Shown here piece by piece: positions 55,100 to 63,626 of a DNA stretch of 64,000 bases (its first letter is position 1; every line of letters begins with the position of its first letter). The notes beneath the pieces are model-generated. The model made no database searches. It worked only from the letters and a program-made list of their open reading frames with translations, and had not been told where the DNA came from. The position numbers and the translations under genes were made by a program. The DNA is taken from positions 1 to 64,000 of the forward strand of contig NZ_JAZHLI010000008.1 in assembly GCF_036549475.1 (NCBI RefSeq), in the 5' to 3' direction. Source of the stretch: Aurantimonas sp036549475. Lineage in GTDB: Bacteria > Pseudomonadota > Alphaproteobacteria > Rhizobiales > Rhizobiaceae.

Positions 55100-55137
55100 T
55101 CACGAATCCGACTCACGAATTTTTTTCGTTAACGAAA
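55100..55137. promoter_or_regulatory. Direct repeats and palindrome upstream of ftcR
   Basis: AT-rich stretch with TCACGAAT twice (55100-55107, 55113-55120), each preceded by CCGACT, followed by a T-run and the perfect 14-base palindrome TTTCGTTAACGAAA (55124-55137). It lies between ftcR (start 54983) and fliK (end 55226). A regulator-binding region (VisNR-type LuxR regulators activate ftcR/rem in Sinorhizobium) is a guess; the repeats are seen directly. Confidence 0.45.
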
Positions 55138-55225
55138 CCTTAACGGCCCGATCTCGGCCACAATTTGGCCGTGATGGCGCGCCGGTGGTGTCCGGATCGT
55201 CTCGTGGGATGCTTGTCGGGTCGTG

Positions 55226-56716
55226 TCAGAGATAGATCGACGGGTCGAGATCGCGGCGACGTGCGCTGCTCTCCTCACCGGTGGGTGCGGCCACCGCCTG
55301 ATCGGACCGTGCATCCCTCTGGGATGCCGAGCCGTTTCCGCCGGATCCGGCGGCTCCGTCCCGAGCAGCCCCGTTGCCGGCCTGGCCACCTGCCGACTGG
55401 CCGTCAGCCTGGCCCTGTGCCGGCAGGCCCGATGCATTGCCGCGTAGCGCTGTGGCATCGCGCATGCCGATGCTGATCGCCGCCTCGTCGACCGTAAATC
55501 CGGCCTTGCTCAACAGTGTCTTCAGCCCTTCGGCATCGTCCTTCAGGCGCAGGGCCGTCTCGGCTTCGCTGGCGACGATGTGAATCGCCAGTTGCCCGTC
55601 GATCAGACGCATGGTCACGTCGAGCTTTCCGAGCTGTTCCGGCTGAAGCTGAATCTGGATGGTCTTGAGGGCCGCGCCACCGGCGCGCATCTGCAGCCGG
55701 GCGGCCTCCCCCGTATCGCCGGTCGGCAGCGCCGCCCCCGCCAGCGACGTGGTCACGGCGTCGGCGACCTGCCGGCCGACGCCGTGCGCTGCGGCAGTCT
55801 GTCCGGCCATCGGGCTCTCGACCGACTGGGCGGTCACGCCGATGGACGCGGAGGTCTTTCCGGCAACGCCGTCCCTGCCCCTCTCCCTGTCAGCGCGCTC
55901 GCCGAGTGTCTCGCCACGGGCACGGCGCGGATCGCCGGCCTCGCGCCCGGCAAGAACGTCCAGCATGTCGGGCTCGCCTGGCATCTCGCCGTCGGTCATT
56001 GAAGCACCATCGCTGCCGCGCAACTCGGCCGAGGCCAGCATTTGGCGAATGTTCGTGGTGGCGGCTCCACCCGGCTTGCCCGCAACGACGGCCGATGCCC
56101 CGGCAGTGTTGTCGGCCGGCTCGAAATCGGTCCGTTGCGAGACCAGATCCACCCGTGCACGCGCCGGCTGCTCCCCGGAAGAGGCCTTGCCGGCGCCAAG
56201 GGTTTCGCCCGCCATTGCCACGAGCTTGGACACCGTCTCGTCGCCGTCGCTCGCGGCCATCTGCGCGAACGGATTCGTCGCAGCCTTCTCGTCCTTGGCC
56301 GTGACAATCCTTGCCAGCGTCGCATCGGCGGCAGAAGTCGCCTCGCCTTCAGCGGTATCGGCCAGGGCCGCGGCGTTTGCCGTTCCCGACCGCAGCAGCC
56401 GGTCCATGTCGGCGAGGATCGCTGCCAGCGTGTTGTCGCGCGTCCGCTGGGACGCAGCCGCAGCATCGGACGCGGTGGCGCCGGCTTCGTCGCCAGCCTT
56501 CGCGTCCGCTGTCGCATCGTCCGAGGCTGCGCTCTCCGTCTCGTCGGCCTCGCGGTTCCGGCCCTCGGCACGTGCCGCCTTGGGAGCCTGCTCGGCACCC
56601 TTGACGAAGGTTTCGAAGCTGTCCTTGGCGTCGACAGGCGCCTGAGAGTTGCGGCCCGCCGCCGTGCGGGTCGCCGGTGCGCTTGTTTCGACGTGGTTGC
56701 TGACGGATGCGGTCAC
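55226..56716 (-). CDS. fliK: Flagellar hook-length control protein FliK
   Basis: A 496-residue secreted ruler with a long Ala/Glu/Asp-rich disordered N-terminal two thirds and a conserved C-terminal switch domain (about residues 365-440): IQIQLQPEQLGKLDVTMRLI, DGQLAIHIVASEAETALRLK, LKTLLSKAGFTVDEAAISIG. The tail is Gly/Gln-rich. The ATG 56716 overlaps the motC stop. In Sinorhizobium the same gene was once called motD. Confidence 0.9.
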   Translation of the reverse strand: MTASVSNHVETSAPATRTAAGRNSQAPVDAKDSFETFVKGAEQAPKAARAEGRNREADETESAASDDATADAKAGDEAGATASDAAAASQRTRDNTLAAILADMDRLLRSGTANAAALADTAEGEATSAADATLARIVTAKDEKAATNPFAQMAASDGDETVSKLVAMAGETLGAGKASSGEQPARARVDLVSQRTDFEPADNTAGASAVVAGKPGGAATTNIRQMLASAELRGSDGASMTDGEMPGEPDMLDVLAGREAGDPRRARGETLGERADRERGRDGVAGKTSASIGVTAQSVESPMAGQTAAAHGVGRQVADAVTTSLAGAALPTGDTGEAARLQMRAGGAALKTIQIQLQPEQLGKLDVTMRLIDGQLAIHIVASEAETALRLKDDAEGLKTLLSKAGFTVDEAAISIGMRDATALRGNASGLPAQGQADGQSAGGQAGNGAARDGAAGSGGNGSASQRDARSDQAVAAPTGEESSARRRDLDPSIYL

Positions 56717-58116
56717 GGCGTGGCTCTCTTAAGGTCGCCGCGGACGGCGTCGAGGAGCGCGGCTCCCCGGGTCAGGACGGCAGATTGCTCAACGGGTGGC
56801 TGCGGACCGTAACGGTCCGCGAGTTCGACATTGGCGGCCATCAAGGGCTTGCGCATCTCGCTCAGGACTTCGAAAGCCGCCTCATGCAGCTTGCGATCGG
56901 CGGGATGCAGGGTGGCGACGTCGATGGCCTCGAGCGCGACGCGCGCCTGCACCGAATCGCGTGTCGTGAGTGTCGCGGCCGTCTGGTAGAGGAGCGCGCG
57001 CTGGCTGTCGGCTGGATCGGCCGTGCCGAAATCCAGCGCCTCGCTCGCCATGGTCGCGGCCAGCTGCAGGTTGCCGCCGACGAGCGCCCTCCGGGCAACG
57101 GCCAGGAAGATCGCCAGGCGTTGATCGGCGGGAATATGTGCCGTGGCATCGCTGATCGTGGCGACAGTATCGTCCTTCATCTCCGGCGGCCGCGCCGCAT
57201 AGACGGCGGAAAAACGGGCACGGAAATTGCCGGCATAGGCGGATTCGGAAAAGCGGTCGAAATACTGGCGCGCATACCGATCGGCGGCGGCATGGGCGCC
57301 GGTGTTCTCGGCGAGGAGGACGCCCATCCGCAGGGCCGCCTCCTCCAGAAGCGTGCCGGGTGCCGCGAGCATGACCTGCTCGAGCCGGTGCAACGCCTCG
57401 GACGGCGCGTCCGTCTGGAGCAACTGGGCCATGGCCAGGTTCAACTGCGCCGCGAGCGCGGTATCAATTTCCGCCACGTCGATCGGCTCGAGCATCCGTC
57501 TTGCATCGTCAGAGCGGTTTTCGACATAGGCGAGCGCGCCGTCGAGGAGCGCGCGATCCTCGCCTTCGATGGTGGCGCTCGCCAGGATGCCGCGCAGTAC
57601 CGAGGGGGGCCCACCGCTGAGGACGAACAGGGCGGCGGCGCGCAGATTGCGCGGGTCGGTCCACACCTCGGACGGCTGCGCCAGGAAGGTCGGGCCGTAG
57701 CGGCGCAGAAGCTGCGCCTGCACGCGGATCGCCGCGCCATTGCCGCGGGCTACCTGGTCCTGCAGGAACTGCAGCGAACGGACGATCTCGTAGGGCATCG
57801 GGGCGCGTTCGCGCGGCCAAAGCTCGGTTCCGTCGGCGGCATGAGTCTCGACCGCAGCATGTTCGCCGCCGGCTTCGTCCTCACCGGTTTCAGGCGCGAC
57901 CACGGGAGTGCCCGCTTCCGCACCACCGTCGGTGCCGGCTTCGGAACGGATCGCATCTTCGGCGGCCTTGCGCACCCTGTCGGCGACGCTGGCCGGCGTG
58001 GTCGCACCGTCGCCTTCGGCGGCCACTGCGTTCGACATGACAGTCGACAGCACCAGGGCGCAGGCGGTCAGGCCGGAATGCATCCGGCGTCGGTTGGGCA
58101 AGATGCGGTCCATCAT
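56713..58116 (-). CDS. motC: Periplasmic motility protein MotC
   Basis: A 467-residue exported protein specific to rhizobia and relatives. Signal peptide around HSGLTACALVLSTVMSNAVAA; the mature part starts acidic and then forms helical repeats (RSLQFLQDQVARGNGAAIRV, TALAAQLNLAMAQLLQTDAP, FDRFSESAYAGNFRARFSAV). MotC of Sinorhizobium interacts with MotB in the periplasm and is needed for motor rotation. ATG 58116 overlaps the motB stop; ATG 58113 is directly next to it. Confidence 0.88.
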   Translation of the reverse strand: MMDRILPNRRRMHSGLTACALVLSTVMSNAVAAEGDGATTPASVADRVRKAAEDAIRSEAGTDGGAEAGTPVVAPETGEDEAGGEHAAVETHAADGTELWPRERAPMPYEIVRSLQFLQDQVARGNGAAIRVQAQLLRRYGPTFLAQPSEVWTDPRNLRAAALFVLSGGPPSVLRGILASATIEGEDRALLDGALAYVENRSDDARRMLEPIDVAEIDTALAAQLNLAMAQLLQTDAPSEALHRLEQVMLAAPGTLLEEAALRMGVLLAENTGAHAAADRYARQYFDRFSESAYAGNFRARFSAVYAARPPEMKDDTVATISDATAHIPADQRLAIFLAVARRALVGGNLQLAATMASEALDFGTADPADSQRALLYQTAATLTTRDSVQARVALEAIDVATLHPADRKLHEAAFEVLSEMRKPLMAANVELADRYGPQPPVEQSAVLTRGAALLDAVRGDLKRATP

Positions 58117-59360
58117 GTCGCCGGCGTGGTCAGCAGGATCTCGATCCGGCGGTTCGCCGCCGCTTCCGGATCCTCGGCAATCTTCGGCGCGCGGTCGGCC
58201 ACACCCTCGATCGCCTTGACCCGGTTTTCTTCCAGGCCGCCCCGCGTCAGCATGTAATAGGCCATCTGGGCGCGGGCGGTGGATAGGCGCCAATTGTCGT
58301 ACTGGCCGCTGCGGAACGGACGGGAGTCCGTATGGCCGCGGATGCTGACGTCACCGGGTTGCCTGGCCAGCACTGCCGCGATGCGCTCCATCATCGCCAC
58401 GACCTGCGCGGTCGGGCGGGCCGAGCCCACCTGGAACATGCCGGAGGTCATGTCGTCGGCGATGGAGATGGTAATGCCCCCCTTGCCTGGAACGACCTCG
58501 AAATTGGCCGGCAGTGCCGTGCCTTCCTTCTCGAACTCGGCGGCCAACTCGGCCTTCAGCACGGCAGCCTTGTCGGCTTCCGCCGAAGCCTCGGCGGTCG
58601 CCGGGTCCTGTTCGGCTTCGCCGGCAGTCTCGGTGTCGGATTCATCGGCTTCGTCGGCTGCGGCATCGGTCTCGGCGCCGGCAGCGGCGATGGCTTCGGC
58701 CTGCGTCTCCGCGTCGACCGGGACCGGCTCGTCCGACATGGCATTGCTCGGCAACACGGCGGTCTTGAATTCGCTCGGCGGGGCCTGGTCGAGCTCGATC
58801 TCGCTCTCGGTGGCGTTCGGCGCGAGCTGCCAGGATGACGGATCGAACGGATCGCGATAGGCGTCGCCGCCGTTCAGGCCCGGCAGGCCCGTTCCGTCCG
58901 GCTTGCCCTGCAATTCGCCCGTCGTCTCGGACGCGCCCTCGGCGGCGATCTCCGCCAGCACGGCATAAGGGTCGCGGAACAGGGCTTCTTCTTCGCCGCC
59001 CTCCTGATCTCCGGCCAGCGGCTTGCCATGGGGGTCGCCGTTGGTATCGGCCTTGCTGATGCCGTTTTCGTTCTCTTCGCGCGAGGCGCCGTCGTCGGAC
59101 TGCTCCACGCCACGCGTCGCCGGCGAGGCGTCGTTCAGGCGTATGGGATTGAAGTATTGCGCGACCTGCTTGCGCGTCGCCATGTCGGATGCCTGGGTCA
59201 GCCACATCACGAGGAAGAAAGCCATCATGGCCGTCATGAAGTCGGCGAAGGCAATCTTCCAGACGCCGCCGTGATGAGCTTCCTCGCCGTGGCCGCCGCG
59301 GCGGCGCACGATTATGATTTCCTGACGGTCCAGATGACCCGCCCCGGACTGATCGGTCAC
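58113..59360 (-). CDS. motB: Flagellar stator protein MotB
   Basis: A 415-residue stator subunit. One membrane helix (KIAFADFMTAMMAFFLVMWL) carries the proton-binding Asp, about residue 40. A very long acidic linker (about 70-290) precedes the OmpA/MotB peptidoglycan-binding domain with VSIRGHTDSRPFRSGQYDNW and AANRRIEILL. GTG 59360 overlaps the FliH-like stop (GTGA) and has AGAGG seven bases upstream. MotA is not in this window. Confidence 0.93.
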   Translation of the reverse strand: MTDQSGAGHLDRQEIIIVRRRGGHGEEAHHGGVWKIAFADFMTAMMAFFLVMWLTQASDMATRKQVAQYFNPIRLNDASPATRGVEQSDDGASREENENGISKADTNGDPHGKPLAGDQEGGEEEALFRDPYAVLAEIAAEGASETTGELQGKPDGTGLPGLNGGDAYRDPFDPSSWQLAPNATESEIELDQAPPSEFKTAVLPSNAMSDEPVPVDAETQAEAIAAAGAETDAAADEADESDTETAGEAEQDPATAEASAEADKAAVLKAELAAEFEKEGTALPANFEVVPGKGGITISIADDMTSGMFQVGSARPTAQVVAMMERIAAVLARQPGDVSIRGHTDSRPFRSGQYDNWRLSTARAQMAYYMLTRGGLEENRVKAIEGVADRAPKIAEDPEAAANRRIEILLTTPAT

Positions 59361-60283
59361 GCGAGCGCCTCTTCCAGTGCCGTGCGCCATCCCTTCAGCC
59401 GCGTCTCGACGACGGTCTGGTCGCATTCAATTCTGACCTCGACCATGTCGGGGTCGGGTTCACAAATGATGAAGCTCTTGCGCTTGCCCAGCGCTTCTTC
59501 GAGAGCCTCGAGCAGGTCGGCCGGACCGCTGACGCGGATGCTCAGGGCCTCGCCGTCGCCGATCAGCATGCCGACCGCGTCGGCAAGTTCCAGCACGGTC
59601 TGGCGACGACGCGCACCCAGCGCGATCGGCTTCAGGACGCTAGACAGCGATGCCCGCACGATGGTCTCGATCCGGTCGAGCCGCTCGGACAGGAGCGAAC
59701 CGATCTGCTCGCCCTCCTCGCCGGCCCATTCGCCGCGTGCCGCCTCGATGGCAGCTGCCTTGGCGGCTTCCGCCGCTTCGCTCGCTGCGGCCAGCGCCGC
59801 CGCCGCTTCCGCCTCCGCTTCCGCGCGGCCTTGCTGGATGCCCGCCTCGCGCGCTGCCTCCAGCGGGTCGACAACGTCGGCCGGCTGGAAAGCGTCGTCC
59901 TCATCGCCCCCCGTCATCGCCGCATCCGAACCGAAGTCCGGCGCTGCGAAATCGCCGAGATCGGCCAGTCCGCCCGCTGCGTCATCCCTGGTGGCATCAT
60001 CGAGGTCGGCGAAATGCGGCAGCATGCCGGCCGCTGCAGGGGCTTCGCCCGCGGTGCCATGGGCAAATTGCGATGCAAAGTCGAGATCGGCGCCGGTTTC
60101 CTCGTCCTCGACCTCCATTTCGGGGATCGGCGAAAGGCGCGGCTTGGCGGCGGGCGCCGGCTGGTTGGCCGCAACCAGCACGAGGGGCTCGAAGCTGGTC
60201 TCCTCGCGCGCCTGCGTCATGCGGCGGGCGGGCATTTCGCTGTCGGCGTCCAGCTCAGGCAGATATTGGGCGAGAGAGATCAT
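59357..60283 (-). CDS. FliH-like flagellar protein
   Basis: A 308-residue soluble protein. The N-terminal half is acidic and disordered; residues about 140-190 are a long Ala/Glu helix (AREAGIQQGRAEAEAEAAAA) like the FliH/YscL stalk; the C-terminal third has IGSLLSERLDRIETIVRASL and SIRVSGPADLLEALEEALG, similar to the FliH C-terminal domain that binds the export ATPase FliI. No FliH name is fixed for this locus in rhizobia. It sits between fliF and motB, coupled to motB. Confidence 0.6.
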   Translation of the reverse strand: MISLAQYLPELDADSEMPARRMTQAREETSFEPLVLVAANQPAPAAKPRLSPIPEMEVEDEETGADLDFASQFAHGTAGEAPAAAGMLPHFADLDDATRDDAAGGLADLGDFAAPDFGSDAAMTGGDEDDAFQPADVVDPLEAAREAGIQQGRAEAEAEAAAALAAASEAAEAAKAAAIEAARGEWAGEEGEQIGSLLSERLDRIETIVRASLSSVLKPIALGARRRQTVLELADAVGMLIGDGEALSIRVSGPADLLEALEEALGKRKSFIICEPDPDMVEVRIECDQTVVETRLKGWRTALEEALA

Positions 60284-60286
60284 GGC

Positions 60287-61972
60287 TTAGGCCGCCTCTT
60301 TCTGGTTGAGCCACTGCTTCATCACCGTGGCGGCATGCTCTTCATTGTGGTCCAGAAGCCTCTCCAGGCGGGCCCTCGGCGAGTTGCCCACGTTGAAGTT
60401 GAGGTCGTCGAGGAAGCCGAGCTGCGAGCCACCGGAGGAATCCTGGTCGTAGTTCAGGTTCTCCAGCAGGCTCTCCGAGAGGGCGCGGGCATCGTCGTCC
60501 AGTTCCGGCATCTCGTCGTCGTCCAGCGCGGCCAGTGCGTTGCCCTCGGCAGCCGGCATGGCGGCGATGGCACGGACGGCGGGCTTGAGGCCGAACCAGA
60601 TCAGCATGATCGCCACGGCGAGGATGGTCAGGGCGTTGATCAGCGTGCCGGACTGGCGCATGAACATCTCGCCCAGGCCGGGGGCGGGGACCGGCTCCAG
60701 CGCGTCGTTGGAAGCGATGAAGTCGACCGCGGTCACCTCGATCTGGTCGCCGCGATCGGCCGAGAAGCCCGAGGCCGAGGCGACCAGCGCCTTGATCTCG
60801 GCGATGCGGGCCTCGACCTGGGCGTCCGAAGGGTTCTCACCGATCGCTTCCAGCACCCGGGCGCGATCGACGACCACGGCCACCGACAGGCGCTCGACCT
60901 GATAGCCGTCGCTCGTCGTGGAAATCGTCTTCTCGTTGATCTCGTAGTTGGTGAGTTCCTCGCGGCGCTCGGTCTCTTCCGACGACTGCTCACCGCCGGC
61001 ACCGCCAGCCGGTGCGGCATCGACCTCGCGGACATCCTGCTCGACACCGACCGGGGTGTCGCCCGCGCGGTTTGCCGACTGGTTGTTCTCGCGGATCGTG
61101 CGGGTCGAGCGTTCGACGCGGCTCTCGGGGTCGAAGATCCGCTCGCTGATCTGCTTGCGGTCGGTATCGAGCCGGGCGACGACGCTGGTCTGGAAATTGC
61201 CGATGCCGAGATAGGGCGCCAGCGTCCTGCGGATCGACTGCTCGATGTCCTTGGAGACCACGCTCTCGATGCCGAACAGCTTGGTGGGCGCGGCGGAGAC
61301 GCCTTCGTCGCCGGAGGCAAGCAGCGTGCCGTCGGCGTTGAGGATGGTCACCTCTTCCGGTGTCATCGACGGAATGGCCGAAGCGACCAGGGAGCGGATC
61401 GCCTGGGCCGAGCCGAAATCGTTGCCGTTCTCCGTGCGGACCACGACACTGGCCGAGGGCTTTTGCTGTTCGCGGCGAAAGGAGCCCTCGTCGGGCAGCA
61501 CGATGTGGACGCGGGCGGCGCGCACATTGCGCAGGGTCTGGATGGTGCGGGCGATTTCCCCTTCCAGCGCGCGGACCCGGGTGATCTCCTGCATGAAGGA
61601 GGTCAGGCCGATGGAGCCCAGATTGTCGAAGAGTTCGTAACCGGCGTTTTCCGAACGCGGCAGGCCCTTTTCGGCGAGAAGCATCCGGGCGGGGGCCGTC
61701 TGGGAGAAGGGCGTCAGGATGGCGTCGCCCTTGGCGTCGACGTCGAAGGGGATCCCCGCTTCCGTCAGTGCGGCGCCGATCCGCGTCACATCCGTGCGGT
61801 CGAGACCGGAATAGAGCGTCTCCATGTCCGGACGCGACAGGTAGTAGCTGCCGAGCCCGACCAGGGCCACCACGAGCAATCCGATCAGTCCCAGTGCACC
61901 GAGTCTGCGCGGACCGAGCGCGGTAAGATTTGTAAAAAGCTGTTGAGCTTTTCCGCCAACGGCAAGCGCCAT
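60287..61972 (-). CDS. fliF: Flagellar MS-ring protein FliF
   Basis: A 561-residue membrane ring protein. First membrane helix GALGLIGLLVVALVGLGSYY, ring-building motifs including NVRAARVHIVLPDEGSFRRE and ENGNDFGSAQAIRSLVASAI, second helix near TLINALTILAVAIMLIWFGL, and a C-terminal FliG-binding tail (LERLLDHNEEHAATVMKQWL). Length is normal. The ring is the base of the flagellar motor. The promoter probably lies in the 175-base gap before it, since cheT ends there. Confidence 0.96.
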   Translation of the reverse strand: MALAVGGKAQQLFTNLTALGPRRLGALGLIGLLVVALVGLGSYYLSRPDMETLYSGLDRTDVTRIGAALTEAGIPFDVDAKGDAILTPFSQTAPARMLLAEKGLPRSENAGYELFDNLGSIGLTSFMQEITRVRALEGEIARTIQTLRNVRAARVHIVLPDEGSFRREQQKPSASVVVRTENGNDFGSAQAIRSLVASAIPSMTPEEVTILNADGTLLASGDEGVSAAPTKLFGIESVVSKDIEQSIRRTLAPYLGIGNFQTSVVARLDTDRKQISERIFDPESRVERSTRTIRENNQSANRAGDTPVGVEQDVREVDAAPAGGAGGEQSSEETERREELTNYEINEKTISTTSDGYQVERLSVAVVVDRARVLEAIGENPSDAQVEARIAEIKALVASASGFSADRGDQIEVTAVDFIASNDALEPVPAPGLGEMFMRQSGTLINALTILAVAIMLIWFGLKPAVRAIAAMPAAEGNALAALDDDEMPELDDDARALSESLLENLNYDQDSSGGSQLGFLDDLNFNVGNSPRARLERLLDHNEEHAATVMKQWLNQKEAA

Positions 61973-62147
61973 GGATCTCTCTACCCTGCATTAAACTGTG
62001 ACTGCGAAGCGACGAGCGGACCATGCCGGTCGAAGCTTGCGCGAGACCACGGTTAATGAAAGGTTAACGCGAGTGATCCGAAGCGAATGGCAATTTATGC
62101 GCGCATTCGGTGGCTTGCTTCCAACTCGCTGAAGCGCCGTTCCAGGT

Positions 62148-62510
62148 TCAAGATGCCTGGGAAAACAATTCCATCTCGCCGTCCGTATCGTCGGTGCGGG
62201 CCTGGTGTGGGGAGTTGGCAGAGGGGACCAGACGCAGCTTGAGATCGTTCAACCGGACCGTCTCCAGCGCCGATTTCAGCGCGACCTCGTAGCTCGCCGG
62301 CAGCTCGTCCCCTGCCGCTTCCAGGAAGGTCGACAGGTTGCAGAGCGTCTGCTGGGTGCGGTCGATCCGCTGCACGGCGCGCACATAGGCCGCGTCCTGC
62401 TGCGCATGGTCCGGGCAGACGAGGTCGTGCATCGCCTCGGCGTCCCTGGCCAGTTCGCGCAGCTCGAGGGAGAGGGTTCTGAAAAGGTCGGACAGGGAAC
62501 TCATCGACAT
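62148..62510 (-). CDS. cheT: Chemotaxis protein CheT
   Basis: A 120-residue helical protein at the place of the Sinorhizobium cheT (formerly orf58), between cheD and fliF. It carries IDRTQQTL, a DxxxQ element like the CheZ phosphatase motif, in the middle of the predicted helix bundle. In Sinorhizobium CheT works in signal termination and adaptation of the chemotaxis system. The C-terminal tail is acidic and disordered. Start ATG 62510; ATG 62504 is the alternative, both with weak ribosome binding sites. Confidence 0.75.
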   Translation of the reverse strand: MSMSSLSDLFRTLSLELRELARDAEAMHDLVCPDHAQQDAAYVRAVQRIDRTQQTLCNLSTFLEAAGDELPASYEVALKSALETVRLNDLKLRLVPSANSPHQARTDDTDGEMELFSQAS

Positions 62511-62585
62511 GGGAATTCGCTTCGATCGCTAGAATTGCACGACGGGGGATTCGGGACGGTTCGCCACGATACGCCCCCGGTCCTT

Positions 62586-63125
62586 TCAGAAAAGTTCCAC
62601 GTCGCCGATCGCGTCCGGCTTGCGAATGGGGCGGGCCACCGGGATCTTCGGCATGGCGGCCGGTTCGAACAGGATCTGCCGGGCCCTGCCCGAATGCGGC
62701 CAGTATTCGATCCGCCGTCCGACCTCCCCGCCCAGGCTGCCGCCCAGATAGGTGATCCTCTCCATGCGCAGGAAGCGCTCGGCGAAGATGGCGTTCTTGG
62801 AACCGACATTCGACAGGCGATCGACCGTCTGGGCACCGCCGAAGAGCTTGGCTTCCAGATTTTCGCGGCGCGCGCCCTGCTGCAGGAGCCCGTTGATCAG
62901 GAGCTCCATCAGGTACAGTCCGAAACTCTCGGTCCGGCCGCCTTCCTGGTCGCAGCTGCCGGGAAGCAGGAAATGGTTCATTCCGCCGACGCCTGCGACC
63001 CGGTCATGGATGCAGGCCGAGACGCAGGAGCCCAGGAGCGTCGTCAGCACCGTGTCCGGTCCCGAAGCCACCTTCGCTTCGCCCTGCATGACGTGAATGC
63101 GCTGCATGTCCGCTCGGTTCGGCAT
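62586..63125 (-). CDS. cheD: Chemoreceptor glutamine deamidase CheD
   Basis: A 179-residue enzyme that deamidates glutamines in methyl-accepting chemoreceptors. The active site Cys34 (LLGSCVSACIHD) and His51 (GGMNHFLLPG) are present in the right spacing; SNVGSKNAIFAERFL is another family block. Start and stop overlap with cheY (TAATG). Confidence 0.94.
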   Translation of the reverse strand: MPNRADMQRIHVMQGEAKVASGPDTVLTTLLGSCVSACIHDRVAGVGGMNHFLLPGSCDQEGGRTESFGLYLMELLINGLLQQGARRENLEAKLFGGAQTVDRLSNVGSKNAIFAERFLRMERITYLGGSLGGEVGRRIEYWPHSGRARQILFEPAAMPKIPVARPIRKPDAIGDVELF

Positions 63126-63514
63126 TACTGGAGACGACCGACCACCGCTTCCATGGTCTTCTTGAGGACGGGGACGGTGATCGGCTTGGCCAGGAAGTTG
63201 TTGACGCCGAACTGGGCCGCCCGCTGGACGAGTTCGCGATCGCCCTGGCCCGTCAGGATGATGAAGGGCGTCTTCTTCGTCGGGGCATAGGACCGCACGG
63301 CCTTCAGCAGCTGGATTCCGTCCAGCTTGGGCATGTTGAAATCCGAGATGATGATATGGCAGGGCGCCGTCATCATCGTCTGAAGCGCCTCCTCGCCATC
63401 GACGGCAAAGACGATCTGCTTGATTCCCAGTTGTTCCAGGGCGTCGCGAATCAGCATCCGGCTGGTGCGGTGATCGTCGACGATGAGAACTCTGATCCGG
63501 TCTGCAATGCTCAT
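63125..63514 (-). CDS. cheY: Chemotaxis response regulator CheY
   Basis: A 129-residue single receiver. Asp13-Asp14, phosphoacceptor Asp58 (IIISDFNMPK), Thr88 (ILTGQGD) and Lys110 (FLAKPI) are all present. Phosphorylated CheY binds the motor; its place next to cheB and cheD corresponds to CheY2 of Sinorhizobium, the main motor-binding form there. Confidence 0.95.
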   Translation of the reverse strand: MSIADRIRVLIVDDHRTSRMLIRDALEQLGIKQIVFAVDGEEALQTMMTAPCHIIISDFNMPKLDGIQLLKAVRSYAPTKKTPFIILTGQGDRELVQRAAQFGVNNFLAKPITVPVLKKTMEAVVGRLQ

Positions 63515-63626
63515 GGGGTCTATCCTTGTCGGATCCCTATTAAAGGGGGAATTTTATGAAGAGTTTCTCTCATCCGGATCGCGTATTTTCGCTGACAGGA
63601 CATATGTTTGGGGAAACATCATCGGG

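Noticed and set aside
59831..62056. Long plus-strand open frame opposite fliF
   Set aside because: Antisense shadow of fliF with no recognisable domain.
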